From: Chitinophaga pinensis
GTDB taxonomy: Bacteria > Bacteroidota > Bacteroidia > Chitinophagales > Chitinophagaceae
Direction of reading: 5' to 3'
Assembly: GCA_902167325.1 (NCBI GenBank)
Contig: LR632930.1
Location: forward strand, 3,410,001-3,474,000
DNA: 64,000 nt
This document shows, in pieces, positions 9,401-18,025 of the stretch. Under the pieces are notes generated by a model. The model had not been told where the DNA came from. It saw nothing but the letters and a program-made list of their open reading frames with translations, and searched no databases. The translations under genes and the position numbers were made by a program. Each line of letters opens with the position of its first letter. Positions within the stretch are counted from its first letter, which is position 1.

Positions 9401-9955
9401 TTAGCGTAAAAAGTAAAGGAGCAGGACGAATCCCGGTCCCAAACGCTCCCGCAGGAGCAGTAAAGCTCTTTGTTTCTGGCTTTTAACGGTATGGATGGAT
9501 ATATTAAGGACTTCGGCGATCTCGGTATTGGAGAGGCCTTCTACGTAGCTTTTGCGTAAAATGGAGGCGCAACCTTCCGGGAGGGAGGCTACTGCTGCTT
9601 CCATGGCGGCAACCATTTCGGTACTGATGATGGTTTCGAGGATTTCGGGAGGGGCGAAGGACTGTCCGCGCAGTTGTTCGTCCTGATGGCGGTGTACGAC
9701 CTTCAGATGGCGGAGGCGGTTGAGGCATGCGTTGCGGACCACAGCATAGAGGTAATTCTTACGTGCCGGCTCGCCTTCCGGCAGGATGCCTGACTTTTCG
9801 CAGATCATCACAAACACATCCTGCACCACATCTTCTGCCAGCGCCTCATCCTGCAGATAGCGGACGGCAAACTCGCATAAACGGGGATAATACTGGTGGA
9901 ACAGCGGTTCAACCGCTGTAGGTAACGCATCATATCCTCCTGGAAATTTCACCAT
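9401..9955 (-). CDS. ECF sigma factor (FecI-like, Bacteroidota type)
   Basis: RNA polymerase sigma factor of 184 residues. Region 2 covers roughly residues 15-85 (LFHQYYPRLCEFAVRYLQDEALAEDVVQDVFVMIC). Region 4 covers about 120-172, with the helix-turn-helix NTEIAEVLNISIHTVKSQKQRAL. There is no region 3, as expected for ECF sigmas. It leads the minus-strand unit followed by the FecR gene and susCD-GH16, and presumably drives susC transcription when released from FecR. The hydrophobic tail GFVLLLYFLR is common in this subgroup. Confidence 0.93.
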   Translation of the reverse strand: MVKFPGGYDALPTAVEPLFHQYYPRLCEFAVRYLQDEALAEDVVQDVFVMICEKSGILPEGEPARKNYLYAVVRNACLNRLRHLKVVHRHQDEQLRGQSFAPPEILETIISTEMVAAMEAAVASLPEGCASILRKSYVEGLSNTEIAEVLNISIHTVKSQKQRALLLLRERLGPGFVLLLYFLR

Positions 9956-10104
9956 CCACTGTTTGTTTTAGCTGGAAACCCTTGTGTTGCAACGTGTACG
10001 GCTAAAAATAGTAATTTTCGCATAAAGGAGGACCCTGTTGTAAGAAATTTTCAAACATGAGGGTGCATTTACTCACTAAATCGTTAAATTTGACGTTAAT
10101 ATTT

Positions 10105-10293
10105 ATGGATTTAAGAGATTTATTCGGATACCTATTTATCCTGGCGGGACTCTTGCAGTTACTTACCGCCTATTTGATTTTCGCCGGCAACCGGCATTAT
10201 GTGTTAAGATTCGCCAACAAGGCGGTAGGTTCAATTATATATGTTATTTTTGCATTTATATTGTTCTACCTGGCATATTATTTTCTGGCATGA
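10105..10293 (+). CDS. Small two-helix membrane protein
   Basis: A 62-residue protein starting MDLRDLFGYLF at ATG 10105. An in-frame ATG at 10057 would add 16 residues that look non-coding. Two hydrophobic helices (FGYLFILAGLLQLLTAYLIF and SIIYVIFAFILFYLAYYFL) flank a basic loop (NRHYVLRFANKAV). I do not recognise a family. It lies 20 bases upstream of the L,D-transpeptidase gene and may be cotranscribed with it. Confidence 0.6.
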   Translation: MDLRDLFGYLFILAGLLQLLTAYLIFAGNRHYVLRFANKAVGSIIYVIFAFILFYLAYYFLA

Positions 10294-10313
10294 ATTGGTA
10301 AGACAGACTAGAT

Positions 10314-11126
10314 ATGAAGCGGTTATTTATCGGAATTTTATCCCTCCTGGGCGCAGTTAGTACACAAGCGCAGCAATCCTTTCTCGAGAACCAGAAATTG
10401 TTCCCGAGAGTAGGAGAGGCGTTTCGGGAGAAAGAAGAAAGCATTAAGAAGGAATTCGCCAAGAAAGGTGTATCCTGGCCGGCCAGGCAGCTGTATATCC
10501 GCAGCTTTAAGCTGGACAGCGAACTGGAGATCTGGGCACGTAACAGTCCGGCCGATACCTTCACCCTCGTTAAAACCTATCGCGTATGTTCACTTTCCGG
10601 TAAGATGGGGCCCAAGCGCAAAGAAGGCGACCGTCAGGTGCCGGAAGGGTTTTACTACATCAACGATTTCAATCCCAACAGCAGTTTTCACCTGAGTCTC
10701 GGTATCAACTACCCGAACTATTCCGACCGCGTGCTCAGCGATCAGAAGAAGCCGGGCGGCGATATCTACATCCACGGTTCCTGCCTCACCATCGGCTGTA
10801 TTCCGCTGACCGACGAATACATTCAGGAAGTATATGTAATGGCCGTACATGCTAAAAATGCCGGGCAGGATTTCATCCCCGTACATGTGTTTCCCGTGCG
10901 CTTCGGTAACAACCGCAGCATGGATTACCTCGGGAGTGTTTCACTCACGGATAATGAATCGCAGAAGTTCTGGCTCAACCTGAAAAATGCGTACGACTAT
11001 TTCGAGAAAACCCGCAAAATGCCGGTAGTGATGGTGAACAGCCAGGGCAAATATGTGTATACTGCTCCGGTACCGCAGCCTGCCATCGCACAGATCGGCT
11101 CTTCCCGCACTCAAACAACGAATTGA
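10314..11126 (+). CDS. YkuD/YafK-type L,D-transpeptidase
   Basis: Periplasmic enzyme of 270 residues with a signal peptide (MKRLFIGILSLLGAVSTQAQ). The YkuD fold spans about 55-195. The active-site motif is intact as IHGSCLTIGCIP, with H154 and catalytic C162. Its surroundings (VPEGFYYINDFNPNSSFHLSLGINYPN and an SD-x-KKPGGDIYIHG approach) place it with the YafK/DpaA branch. That branch cuts or forms 3-3 peptidoglycan cross-links or releases peptidoglycan-bound lipoproteins. The role here is not defined by context. The stop is followed at once by a terminator. Confidence 0.88.
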   Translation: MKRLFIGILSLLGAVSTQAQQSFLENQKLFPRVGEAFREKEESIKKEFAKKGVSWPARQLYIRSFKLDSELEIWARNSPADTFTLVKTYRVCSLSGKMGPKRKEGDRQVPEGFYYINDFNPNSSFHLSLGINYPNYSDRVLSDQKKPGGDIYIHGSCLTIGCIPLTDEYIQEVYVMAVHAKNAGQDFIPVHVFPVRFGNNRSMDYLGSVSLTDNESQKFWLNLKNAYDYFEKTRKMPVVMVNSQGKYVYTAPVPQPAIAQIGSSRTQTTN

Positions 11127-11149
11127 TTTAGTTCACATATTATTTGCAG

Positions 11150-11176
11150 ACAGTCCCGGCGTTACGCCGGGGCTGT
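11150..11176 (+). terminator. Rho-independent terminator
   Basis: The stem is ACAGTCCCGGCG / CGCCGGGGCTGT with loop TTA and one near-central wobble, followed by TTTGTTTTTT. It ends the L,D-transpeptidase unit. Confidence 0.85.
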
Positions 11177-11212
11177 TTGTTTTTTACAGGGAATATTCGT
11201 AACTAGTGTAAA

Positions 11213-11425
11213 ATGCTATCCCCGATGATACCGTTTATGAAACGTACTTTCTGGTGGTTTATAGTCTACCTGGCCATTAGCCCGCTGTTTCTCTGGTTTT
11301 CAGAAAAGCCGTACACCCACGCTGTGTGGATCGACTGGATTGCACGTAGTCTCATAACCGCCTTGCTGTTCGCATTCTTCTTCCCCTACATTAAGAAGAA
11401 ACCATTGCCGACAGATAAAGCATAA
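11213..11425 (+). CDS. Small membrane protein
   Basis: A protein of up to 70 residues with two predicted helices (FWWFIVYLAISPLFLWF and SLITALLFAFFFPYI) and a Lys-rich tail IKKKPLPTDKA. In-frame ATGs at 11213, 11225 and 11237 are all possible; MKRTFWWF from 11237 would be the most economical. No family is recognised. It is flanked by terminators at both ends, so it is probably monocistronic. Confidence 0.55.
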   Translation: MLSPMIPFMKRTFWWFIVYLAISPLFLWFSEKPYTHAVWIDWIARSLITALLFAFFFPYIKKKPLPTDKA

Positions 11426-11431
11426 GTAATT

Positions 11432-11449
11432 CCCGGCCCTTGCGCCGGG
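11432..11449 (+). terminator. Rho-independent terminator
   Basis: CCCGGC pairs with GCCGGG over a CCTTGC loop region, followed by TTTGTTTTTTT. It ends the small membrane-protein gene. Confidence 0.75.
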
Positions 11450-11481
11450 TTTGTTTTTTTGTATAGTTACCTTTGCCCTGT

Positions 11482-11802
11482 ATGTTTTACTACTTGTTAT
11501 TATTGTTCCCTGTCATTGTTGTAGTAGCAATAGCATTGAATGTATGGTTCCTTGCAAGAAGAGGGGAGAGTAGTGCCTGGGGACTGTATGTTGTCTTTTT
11601 GAAGAAACTGGCCTGGCGAACGGCTGCTTTAATCGCCATCGTACTAACAGGTTCTTATTTCGTATTACTTATGAAAGATGAAGCATATTCCCTGGAAGCC
11701 TGGCGCATTTCGATGGATCTGAGCCTCGGTTTCTACACCGGTCTGTTGGGTGGTTGGGCTATCATGCTCTGGAAAGGGCTGCGTAAACAGGTGGGTAAAT
11801 AG
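11482..11802 (+). CDS. Three-helix membrane protein of unknown function
   Basis: A 106-residue protein starting MFYYLLLLFPVIVVVAIALNVWF at ATG 11482. An in-frame TTG three codons upstream is a weaker choice. Hydrophobic segments lie at about 2-22, 45-63 and 80-98, with a basic tail GLRKQVGK. I recognise no domain. It resembles the lineage-specific small membrane proteins common in Chitinophagaceae. Nothing nearby indicates a role. Confidence 0.6.
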   Translation: MFYYLLLLFPVIVVVAIALNVWFLARRGESSAWGLYVVFLKKLAWRTAALIAIVLTGSYFVLLMKDEAYSLEAWRISMDLSLGFYTGLLGGWAIMLWKGLRKQVGK

Positions 11803-11952
11803 GACGAAATGCCGATGGAATGGCACTATTTGCCTGCATAGCAAGCTCTATGTGTCATTTATACACACTATTTTCCCTTTAGGTCCCGAAATATTTTGGT
11901 TTCTCGCATTTTTTTTGGATTTTTCCATCTAAGGTCAAATCAATTTACTATT

Positions 11953-12525
11953 ATGAACAGAAGAGATGCCATCAGGAATGTAGCGATACTCATGGGTACC
12001 GCGCTTTCCGCTTCCACGTTAGCGGCTCTGGAGGGTTGTAAATCCAGACCGGCCACATATTCATTACAAACACCCGAAACTAAAGAACTGCTCGCGGAAA
12101 TCGCGGAAACCATCATCCCCGCCACTTCCACACCCGGTGCTAAAGCCGCTGGCGTGCAGGATTTCATTGTTACCATGATCAACGACTGCTACGACGAGAA
12201 AGCTCAGAAAGTGTTTGAAGCAGGCCTGAACAAGGTGAACGAAGAAAGCAAAAAGAAATTCGACGGTAAAGTGTTCCTCGATCTCTCCCCGGAACAACGT
12301 ACCGAGCTGCTGACCGCCATCGATCAGGAGCGTGTGGATTACAACAAACGGAAAGACAAGAAGAAGGACGATCCCGTTCACTACTTCCAGTACATGAAAG
12401 AGCTGACACTGCTTGGCTATTTCACGTCTGAGCCTGGTGCCACCAAAGCGCTGCGTTATGTAGCCGTACCCGGCCGCTACGAAGGCTGTGTGCCCTACAA
12501 GAAAGGCGACCGCGCCTGGGCTTAA
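11953..12525 (+). CDS. Gluconate 2-dehydrogenase subunit 3-like small subunit (Tat/lipoprotein)
   Basis: A 190-residue small subunit of a membrane-associated flavin dehydrogenase. The N-terminus MNRRDAIRNVAILMGTALSASTLAALEGC shows a twin-arginine motif and a lipobox-like end, so it is probably exported folded by Tat and carries its large subunit with it, since the large subunits below lack signals. The family core lies in TKELLAEIAETIIPATSTPGAKAAGVQDFI, with the ETIIPxTxTPGAKxA signature, and ends GRYEGCVPYKKGDRAWA. It is 32 bases upstream of the first GMC gene. Together they match the glucoside 3-dehydrogenase/gluconate dehydrogenase type of two-subunit enzyme. ATG 11953 is chosen because it opens the Tat signal directly. 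Confidence 0.87.
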   Translation: MNRRDAIRNVAILMGTALSASTLAALEGCKSRPATYSLQTPETKELLAEIAETIIPATSTPGAKAAGVQDFIVTMINDCYDEKAQKVFEAGLNKVNEESKKKFDGKVFLDLSPEQRTELLTAIDQERVDYNKRKDKKKDDPVHYFQYMKELTLLGYFTSEPGATKALRYVAVPGRYEGCVPYKKGDRAWA

Positions 12526-12557
12526 TCCGTATCTCCACTTTATTAAACTGAAACATC

Positions 12558-14252
12558 ATGAACCTGAATATAAAAGCGCAGGATCAGCATACGTTTGATG
12601 CGATCGTGATCGGCTCCGGCGTTAGCGGCGGTTGGGCTGCCAAAGAACTCACCGAAAAAGGACTGAAAGTACTCATGCTCGAGCGTGGCCACAACCTCGA
12701 ACACGGTAAATACGAAACCGCTACCAAAAATCCCTGGGAGTTCGAACATCGCGGACGCATCACCCAGGACCAGCGCGAATCTCACGAAAAACTGAGCCGC
12801 GATTATCCTTACTCCGAACACAACGAAAAATACTGGATCAACGATAGTAAATCTCCTTATCAGGAAGATAAACGCTTCGACTGGTACCGTCCCGATATCG
12901 TGGGTGGTAAATCCATCATGTGGGGCCGCCAGAGCTACCGCTGGAGCGACCTCGACTTCGAAGCCAATAAGAAGGACGGCATTGCGGTTGACTGGCCTAT
13001 CCGTTATAAAGACATTCAGCCCTGGTATGATTATGTGGAGAAGTTCGTAGGGATCTCCGGATCTGTTGAGAACTTACCCCAGCTGCCGGACAGCATTTTC
13101 ATGCCCGCCATGGAAATGAACTGCGTGGAGAAAGATGTGAAAGCAAAAGTGGAAGCATCCTTCGCCGGCCGAAAAATGATCATGGGCCGCGTTGCCAATA
13201 TCACACAACCGCTCCCCGGCCGTACCAACTGCCAGTTCCGTAACCTGTGCAGCCGCGGCTGCCCCTTCGGCGGTTACTTCAGCACGCAATCGTCTACCCT
13301 CCCGGCAGCAGTAGCCACCGGCAACCTGACGCTGCGTCCTGACTCCATCGTGAACAGCCTCATCTATGATGATAAGGCGGGCAAGGCTACCGGCGTGCGT
13401 GTGATCGACAAGAACTCCAAAGAAATGATCGAGTTCTATGCCAAGATCATTTTCGTAAATGGTTCTACCCTCGGTTCTACTTTCGTACTGATGAACTCCA
13501 TCAGCAGCCGTTTCCCCAACGGGTTCGGTAACGACAGCGGAGCACTCGGTAAATATCTGATGGATCACCACTTCCGCACCGGCGCATCCGGCACCATGGA
13601 AGGGTACGATGATAAATACTTCTACGGCCGCCGTCCAAACGGGCTGTACATTCCCCGCTACCGTAACATCGGCAACGATAAGCGCGATTACATCCGTGGC
13701 TTTGGCTACCAGGGTGGCGCCAGCCGCAGCGGTTGGAGCCGTGGCATTGCAGAAATGGGTGTGGGTAAAGACTTCAAGGAAATGCTCACCGAACCGGGTA
13801 AATGGAGCATGGGCATCGGCGGCTTCGGCGAATGCCTCCCATACGAAGACAACTACGTAACGCTCGATAAATCCGTGAAAGACGAATGGGGCCAGCCAAC
13901 ACTGCGCTTCAACGCCGAGTTCAAGGAGAATGAAATGAAAATGCGGAAAGATATGGCCAACGACGCAGCAGAAATGCTCGAAGCTGCCGGTGTGAAAAAC
14001 GTGAAAACGTACGACAACGGTTCCTGGCCTGGTATGGCGATCCATGAAATGGGCACCGCCCGTATGGGACGCGATCCGAAAACTTCCATCCTCAACGAAT
14101 TCAACCAGGTACACGGTGCCAAAAACGTATTCGTGACAGATGGTGCTGCCATGACCTCCGCGTCTTGCGTAAACCCTTCACTCACTTATATGGCACTTAC
14201 CGCCCGCGCGGCAGATCATGCCGTGAAAGAGCTGAAGAAAGGAAATATCTGA
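12558..14252 (+). CDS. GMC family FAD-dependent sugar/alcohol dehydrogenase (large subunit 1)
   Basis: Periplasmic flavoprotein of 564 residues. The Rossmann FAD-binding motif is at about 14-44 (AIVIGSGVSGGWAAKELTEKG). The GMC substrate domain ends with HEMGTARMG (catalytic H496) and CVNPSLTYMALTARAADHA (N539 completes the His-Asn pair). A Cys motif C225-x5-C231-x3-C235 (CQFRNLCSRGCP) resembles the iron-sulfur ligand cluster of FAD-glucose and related dehydrogenases, so electrons may leave through an Fe-S centre. With no signal of its own it probably rides out with the Tat-signalled small subunit. A likely activity is oxidation of a sugar hydroxyl, for example C3 of glucosides; this is inference from family and context. 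Confidence 0.88.
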   Translation: MNLNIKAQDQHTFDAIVIGSGVSGGWAAKELTEKGLKVLMLERGHNLEHGKYETATKNPWEFEHRGRITQDQRESHEKLSRDYPYSEHNEKYWINDSKSPYQEDKRFDWYRPDIVGGKSIMWGRQSYRWSDLDFEANKKDGIAVDWPIRYKDIQPWYDYVEKFVGISGSVENLPQLPDSIFMPAMEMNCVEKDVKAKVEASFAGRKMIMGRVANITQPLPGRTNCQFRNLCSRGCPFGGYFSTQSSTLPAAVATGNLTLRPDSIVNSLIYDDKAGKATGVRVIDKNSKEMIEFYAKIIFVNGSTLGSTFVLMNSISSRFPNGFGNDSGALGKYLMDHHFRTGASGTMEGYDDKYFYGRRPNGLYIPRYRNIGNDKRDYIRGFGYQGGASRSGWSRGIAEMGVGKDFKEMLTEPGKWSMGIGGFGECLPYEDNYVTLDKSVKDEWGQPTLRFNAEFKENEMKMRKDMANDAAEMLEAAGVKNVKTYDNGSWPGMAIHEMGTARMGRDPKTSILNEFNQVHGAKNVFVTDGAAMTSASCVNPSLTYMALTARAADHAVKELKKGNI

Positions 14253-14278
14253 TAAAGGAACTTAGGCATAACTATGTA

Positions 14279-14307
14279 GGAAAAGCCGCGTTCGTAGCGG
14301 CTTTTCC
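14279..14307 (+). terminator. Hairpin between the two GMC genes (terminator or attenuator)
   Basis: A perfect 11-bp stem GGAAAAGCCGC / GCGGCTTTTCC encloses a 7-base loop. The trailing T-run is part of the stem arm, so it may terminate only partly. It would make the second GMC gene separately or less strongly expressed. Confidence 0.65.
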
Positions 14308-14325
14308 CATTTAAATCCATGCTAC

Positions 14326-16020
14326 ATGCATCTTAACATCAAAGCCGCAGCCGAAAATACTTACGACGCCATCGTGGTAGGTTCCGGCATCAGCGGGGGC
14401 TGGGCAGCCAAAGAGCTATGTGAAAAAGGGCTTAAAACCCTCGTGCTGGAAAGAGGCCGGAACGTTGAGCACATTAAAGACTACACCACCGCCAACTGGG
14501 CACCGTGGGATTATCCGCATCACGGTAAGCATACCCTCGAGATGCAGGAGAATCATCCCATCCAGAGCAAGTGCTATGCTTTCGATGAAGCTACGCAACA
14601 CTTCTGGGTGAACGATAAAGAGAATCCCTACAACGAGGTCAAACCTTTCAACTGGCTGCGTGGCAACCATGTGGGTGGCCGCTCGCTTATGTGGGGGCGC
14701 CAGGTTTACCGGTGGAGCGATATTGATTTTGAAGCCAATGCGAAAGACGGGCACGGTACAGACTGGCCCATCCGTTATAAAGATGTTGAAGACTGGTACA
14801 CCTATGTGGAGAAGTACATCGGCATCAGCGGCACGGCAGAAAACCTGCCCCAGCTGCCCGATGGCGTGTTCCTGAAAGCCATGGAAATGAACTGTCTTGA
14901 AAAACACGTTGCCGCCCGCATAAAGGAAAAGTATAAAGACCGGATCATGACCATCGGCCGCTGTGCGCACGTAACCGAAGCACACAACGGGAGAGGGCCA
15001 TGCCAGTACCGCGACCAATGCGCGCGTGGCTGTCCGTTCACGGGCTATTTCAGCAGCAATGGTGTTACGCTGCCGGCTGCCGCTAAAACGGGGAATATGA
15101 CCCTGCGCCCGCATTCCATCGTACTGGAACTGTTGTATGATGAAGCTACGCAGAAAGCAAAGGGGGTGCGCATCATGGATGCCGAAACAAAGGAAGTGAC
15201 GGAGTACTACGCTAAAATCGTTTTCCTCAACGCATCCACCCTCGGTACAACCGCAATCCTCCTCAACTCCGTAAGTAACCGCTTCCCTAATGGTTTCGGT
15301 AACGACAGTGATCAGGTGGGCCGTAACCTCATGGATCACCATTTCGGTGTAGGTGCGGGCGGATCGTTCGAAGGGTTCGAAGACCAATTTACCTACGGCA
15401 GAAGAGCCAACGGCATTTATATCCCGCGCTTCCGCAATATCGGGGGCAACACCAACCGGAAGGATTACCTGCGTGGCTTCGGCTACCAGGGCGGCGCTTC
15501 CCGCGGCCGTAGTTCCTCGTTCGAAGGCATAGGCGTGCAGCTCAAAGAAGCCAATACCGAAGCCGGCCAGTGGGGCATGTGGATCGGTGCCTGGGGCGAA
15601 CATCTGCCGTACCAGGACAATACCGTACGCCTCAATAAAACGAAAACCGATAAATGGGGTCTTCCCACACTGGATATCTACTGCAACTTCCGTGATAACG
15701 AGCTGGCCATGCGGAAAGACATGCTGGAGAGCGCCAAGGAGATACTGGAAGCGGCAGGACTGAAAGACGTAGGTGGTGGAGACGATATGCCACCTCCCGG
15801 GCACTGTATCCATGAAATGGGTACCGCCCGTATGGGCCGCGATCCCAAAACTTCCGTACTCAACGGGTTCAATCAGGTACATGCGGCGAAGAACGTGTTC
15901 ATCACCGACGGTGCCTGCATGTCATCTTCGGCCTGTCAGAACCCGTCTATCACCTACATGGCACTTACTGCCCGCGCGGTAGACCATGCTGTGAACGAGT
16001 TGAAGAAGAACAATCTTTAA
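14326..16020 (+). CDS. GMC family FAD-dependent dehydrogenase (large subunit 2, paralogue)
   Basis: A 564-residue paralogue of the preceding gene, the same length and alignable from end to end. It has the same FAD motif (AIVVGSGISGGWAAKELCEKG), the same Cys motif (CQYRDQCARGCP), HEMGTARMG and CQNPSITYMALTARAVDHA. The most variable stretches are residues 48-90 and the segment before the catalytic His, where this copy has GGGDDMPPPGHC. That suggests a different substrate. It has no small subunit of its own, so it may share the one at 11953 or use one elsewhere. It follows a hairpin that separates it from copy 1. Confidence 0.87.
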   Translation: MHLNIKAAAENTYDAIVVGSGISGGWAAKELCEKGLKTLVLERGRNVEHIKDYTTANWAPWDYPHHGKHTLEMQENHPIQSKCYAFDEATQHFWVNDKENPYNEVKPFNWLRGNHVGGRSLMWGRQVYRWSDIDFEANAKDGHGTDWPIRYKDVEDWYTYVEKYIGISGTAENLPQLPDGVFLKAMEMNCLEKHVAARIKEKYKDRIMTIGRCAHVTEAHNGRGPCQYRDQCARGCPFTGYFSSNGVTLPAAAKTGNMTLRPHSIVLELLYDEATQKAKGVRIMDAETKEVTEYYAKIVFLNASTLGTTAILLNSVSNRFPNGFGNDSDQVGRNLMDHHFGVGAGGSFEGFEDQFTYGRRANGIYIPRFRNIGGNTNRKDYLRGFGYQGGASRGRSSSFEGIGVQLKEANTEAGQWGMWIGAWGEHLPYQDNTVRLNKTKTDKWGLPTLDIYCNFRDNELAMRKDMLESAKEILEAAGLKDVGGGDDMPPPGHCIHEMGTARMGRDPKTSVLNGFNQVHAAKNVFITDGACMSSSACQNPSITYMALTARAVDHAVNELKKNNL

Positions 16021-16042
16021 GTGAATGTTTTGCTGATACTGA

Positions 16043-16076
16043 AAAGGCTGGCGTTTTACGTCAGCCTTTCTTTTTT
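16043..16076 (+). terminator. Rho-independent terminator
   Basis: The stem AAAGGCTG / CAGCCTTT is extended by a weaker inner pair around TTTTA, then CTTTTTTT. It closes the GMC unit. The next 230 bases up to 16309 hold no gene I can support. Confidence 0.8.
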
Positions 16077-16308
16077 TGACATGGAATATGGACACACATA
16101 TGGAATAACGGAAACACTATAGCAGTGGGGGATAACATCCTGTTAAAAATCCTCACGTGTAATGAATTATAGGGTAGCGGGAAAAGGGTTGTTCGCAAAC
16201 ATGTGCGCGACTTTTTTCCTGCTTTCTTTTTGATTTTACGAATTAAATAGGTTAACTTAAAGTAGGTTTTTCACACACGTTATTGTTTACTTTTTAAATC
16301 AGCTTACC

Positions 16309-16749
16309 ATGGGGAGAGTCAGAGATATCTTGGTGGGCAAAGGTCACGCAGTTTATTCCGTACATCCGGACAGCACCGTTTATGAAGCCCTGAAAGTTTT
16401 GGTGGACCGGAATGTAGGCGCCCTCACCGTTGTAGATAAGGATCATTTTATGGGCATATTTTCCGAGCGCGATTATGCGCGCCGGGTAATATTAAAGGGC
16501 CGTGCCTCGAAAGAGACCACGATCCGTGAAATCATGACAGAACATCCGATCACCGTCAATGAAGACGAAACGATCGAGACCTGCATGTGTAAGATGACAG
16601 ATAAAAGAATCCGGCATTTGCCGGTGGTGGATGCCGGCGGAAGGCTGATCGGCATTGTCTCCATCGGGGATGTAGTGAAATATATCATGGACGAACAGAA
16701 GCACATCATTGAAAACCTCGAGTGCTACATTACTGGCACACATCATTAA
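16309..16749 (+). CDS. Stand-alone tandem CBS-domain protein
   Basis: A cytoplasmic protein of 146 residues made of two CBS motifs, about 8-65 and 75-135. Characteristic stretches are ALTVVDKDHFMGIFSERDYARRV and HLPVVDAGGRLIGIVSIGDVVKYI. Such CBS pairs bind adenine nucleotides or S-adenosyl ligands and act as small energy sensors; the partner is unknown. The gene is 176 bases upstream of nuoA. A regulatory link to respiration is tempting, but position is the only support. Confidence 0.88.
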   Translation: MGRVRDILVGKGHAVYSVHPDSTVYEALKVLVDRNVGALTVVDKDHFMGIFSERDYARRVILKGRASKETTIREIMTEHPITVNEDETIETCMCKMTDKRIRHLPVVDAGGRLIGIVSIGDVVKYIMDEQKHIIENLECYITGTHH

Positions 16750-16925
16750 TGGAATAGTTACAACAGTTATCAGACAGCCACATCCCCGGCGTTGTTTATT
16801 GTTTTATGGCCTGCATCTGCCGGATGCAAGGAGTTGTACGTTGATTGGATACAATACAACAACAGCAAGGACGACCACCCCCTGACATCCGGATTACCGC
16901 AGATGAACCCATAAAACAACTGTTT

Positions 16926-17369
16926 ATGAACCCGACCTGGCCATTCCTCGTATTTGGCGCCATTGTACTCGTACTGGTACTGGCGATCCTGGGTCTGTCC
17001 TACCTCTTGGGCGAGCGTCATAATGAACGCGCTACAGGCGAAGCTTATGAGTCCGGCATTTTATCCACCGGCTCCGCGCGTCTCCGCTTCCCGTCCCAAT
17101 TTTACCTTGTTGCCATGTTGTTTGTGATCTTCGACATCGAGACCGTTTTCGTGATCTCCTGGGCTATTGCTTTTGGAGAACTCGGCTGGGCGGGTTTCAT
17201 CGGCGTGTCGGTTTTTATCGCCATCCTGTTGGTCGTACTGATCTACGAATGGCGGAACGGTGCGTTGGATTTTGGTCCGGATGGTAAGAAGATCCTCAAG
17301 GCGTTCCGGAAGTTAAAGCAATCGTCTCCTTCACCTAAAACTACATCTCATGAAGTGGTGGTTAACTGA
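16926..17369 (+). CDS. nuoA: NADH-quinone oxidoreductase subunit A
   Basis: Membrane subunit of respiratory complex I (proton-pumping NADH:quinone oxidoreductase). It has three helices. The signature [35 protein letters not shown] includes the conserved Glu/Asp of the quinone-linking loop. From ATG 16926 the protein has 147 residues and begins just before helix 1. An in-frame TTG at 16845 would add 27 residues with no family counterpart that I know. Its 3' end overlaps nuoB by 20 bases, so translation is probably coupled. It is the first gene of a nuo operon running to 32327. Confidence 0.92.
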   Translation: MNPTWPFLVFGAIVLVLVLAILGLSYLLGERHNERATGEAYESGILSTGSARLRFPSQFYLVAMLFVIFDIETVFVISWAIAFGELGWAGFIGVSVFIAILLVVLIYEWRNGALDFGPDGKKILKAFRKLKQSSPSPKTTSHEVVVN

Positions 17370-17988
17370 GCCGAAAGAAGCCGCTCCGGGACGCAACGGC
17401 AATTATTCCGTCGAAGAATCCGTTGGCCAGAGCGTGATGCTCACATCGGTGGAACGCCTCGTAGCATGGGGCCGCAAAAACAGTATGTGGCCCTTTCACT
17501 TCGGGCTTTCCTGCTGTTTTGTGGAAATGGCTACAGGTATGACGCCAAAGTATGATCTTGCACGTTTTGGCGCGGAAGTGATCCGCGGAACACCCCGCGA
17601 AGCGGACGTAATGATCATTGCAGGTACCGTATTTATTAAAATGGCGCCCATCATTCAACGGCTGTACGAACAAATGATGGAACCCCGATGGGTTATTTCT
17701 ATGGGCAGCTGTGCAAATTCAGGCGGGATGTATGATATTTACAGTGTGGTACAGGGAGTAGATAAATTTTTGCCGGTAGACGTATACGTTCCCGGCTGTC
17801 CACCCCGGCCCGACGCATTTATGCACGGGCTCCTGCTCCTGCAGGAATCAGTAGGGAAGGAGTTACGCCCCCTTAGCTGGACAATCGGAGAGCAGGGCGT
17901 GATCAGGCCGGAAAAAGAATCGATGAAAGACCGCTTCCGTGAGAAGCGTCAGAATATGACCGAATTCAAGACGCCGGACGAGATCTGA
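17350..17988 (+). CDS. nuoB: NADH-quinone oxidoreductase subunit B (N2 cluster)
   Basis: The 212-residue connecting subunit of complex I that holds the terminal 4Fe-4S cluster N2, next to the quinone site. All ligands are present: the adjacent pair C55-C56 in LSCCFVEM, C121 in MGSCANSGG and C150 in VPGCPPRPD. The start overlaps nuoA. The C-terminal extension after [17 protein letters not shown] is basic and variable in the family. Confidence 0.95.
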   Translation: MKWWLTEPKEAAPGRNGNYSVEESVGQSVMLTSVERLVAWGRKNSMWPFHFGLSCCFVEMATGMTPKYDLARFGAEVIRGTPREADVMIIAGTVFIKMAPIIQRLYEQMMEPRWVISMGSCANSGGMYDIYSVVQGVDKFLPVDVYVPGCPPRPDAFMHGLLLLQESVGKELRPLSWTIGEQGVIRPEKESMKDRFREKRQNMTEFKTPDEI

Positions 17989-18025
17989 AAGAGATCATCT
18001 CCGCAACCTGTTAAATTAATCATGC

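Noticed and set aside
14416..15882. A 488-codon minus-strand open frame opposite the second GMC gene
   Set aside because: The plus-strand GMC protein has full catalytic motifs. The reverse frame mirrors the one opposite GMC copy 1 and arises from shared codon usage.
16845..16925. Longer NuoA start at TTG 16845
   Set aside because: The 27 added residues are polar and Gln-rich and unlike NuoA N-termini that I know. ATG 16926 gives a usual-length protein.
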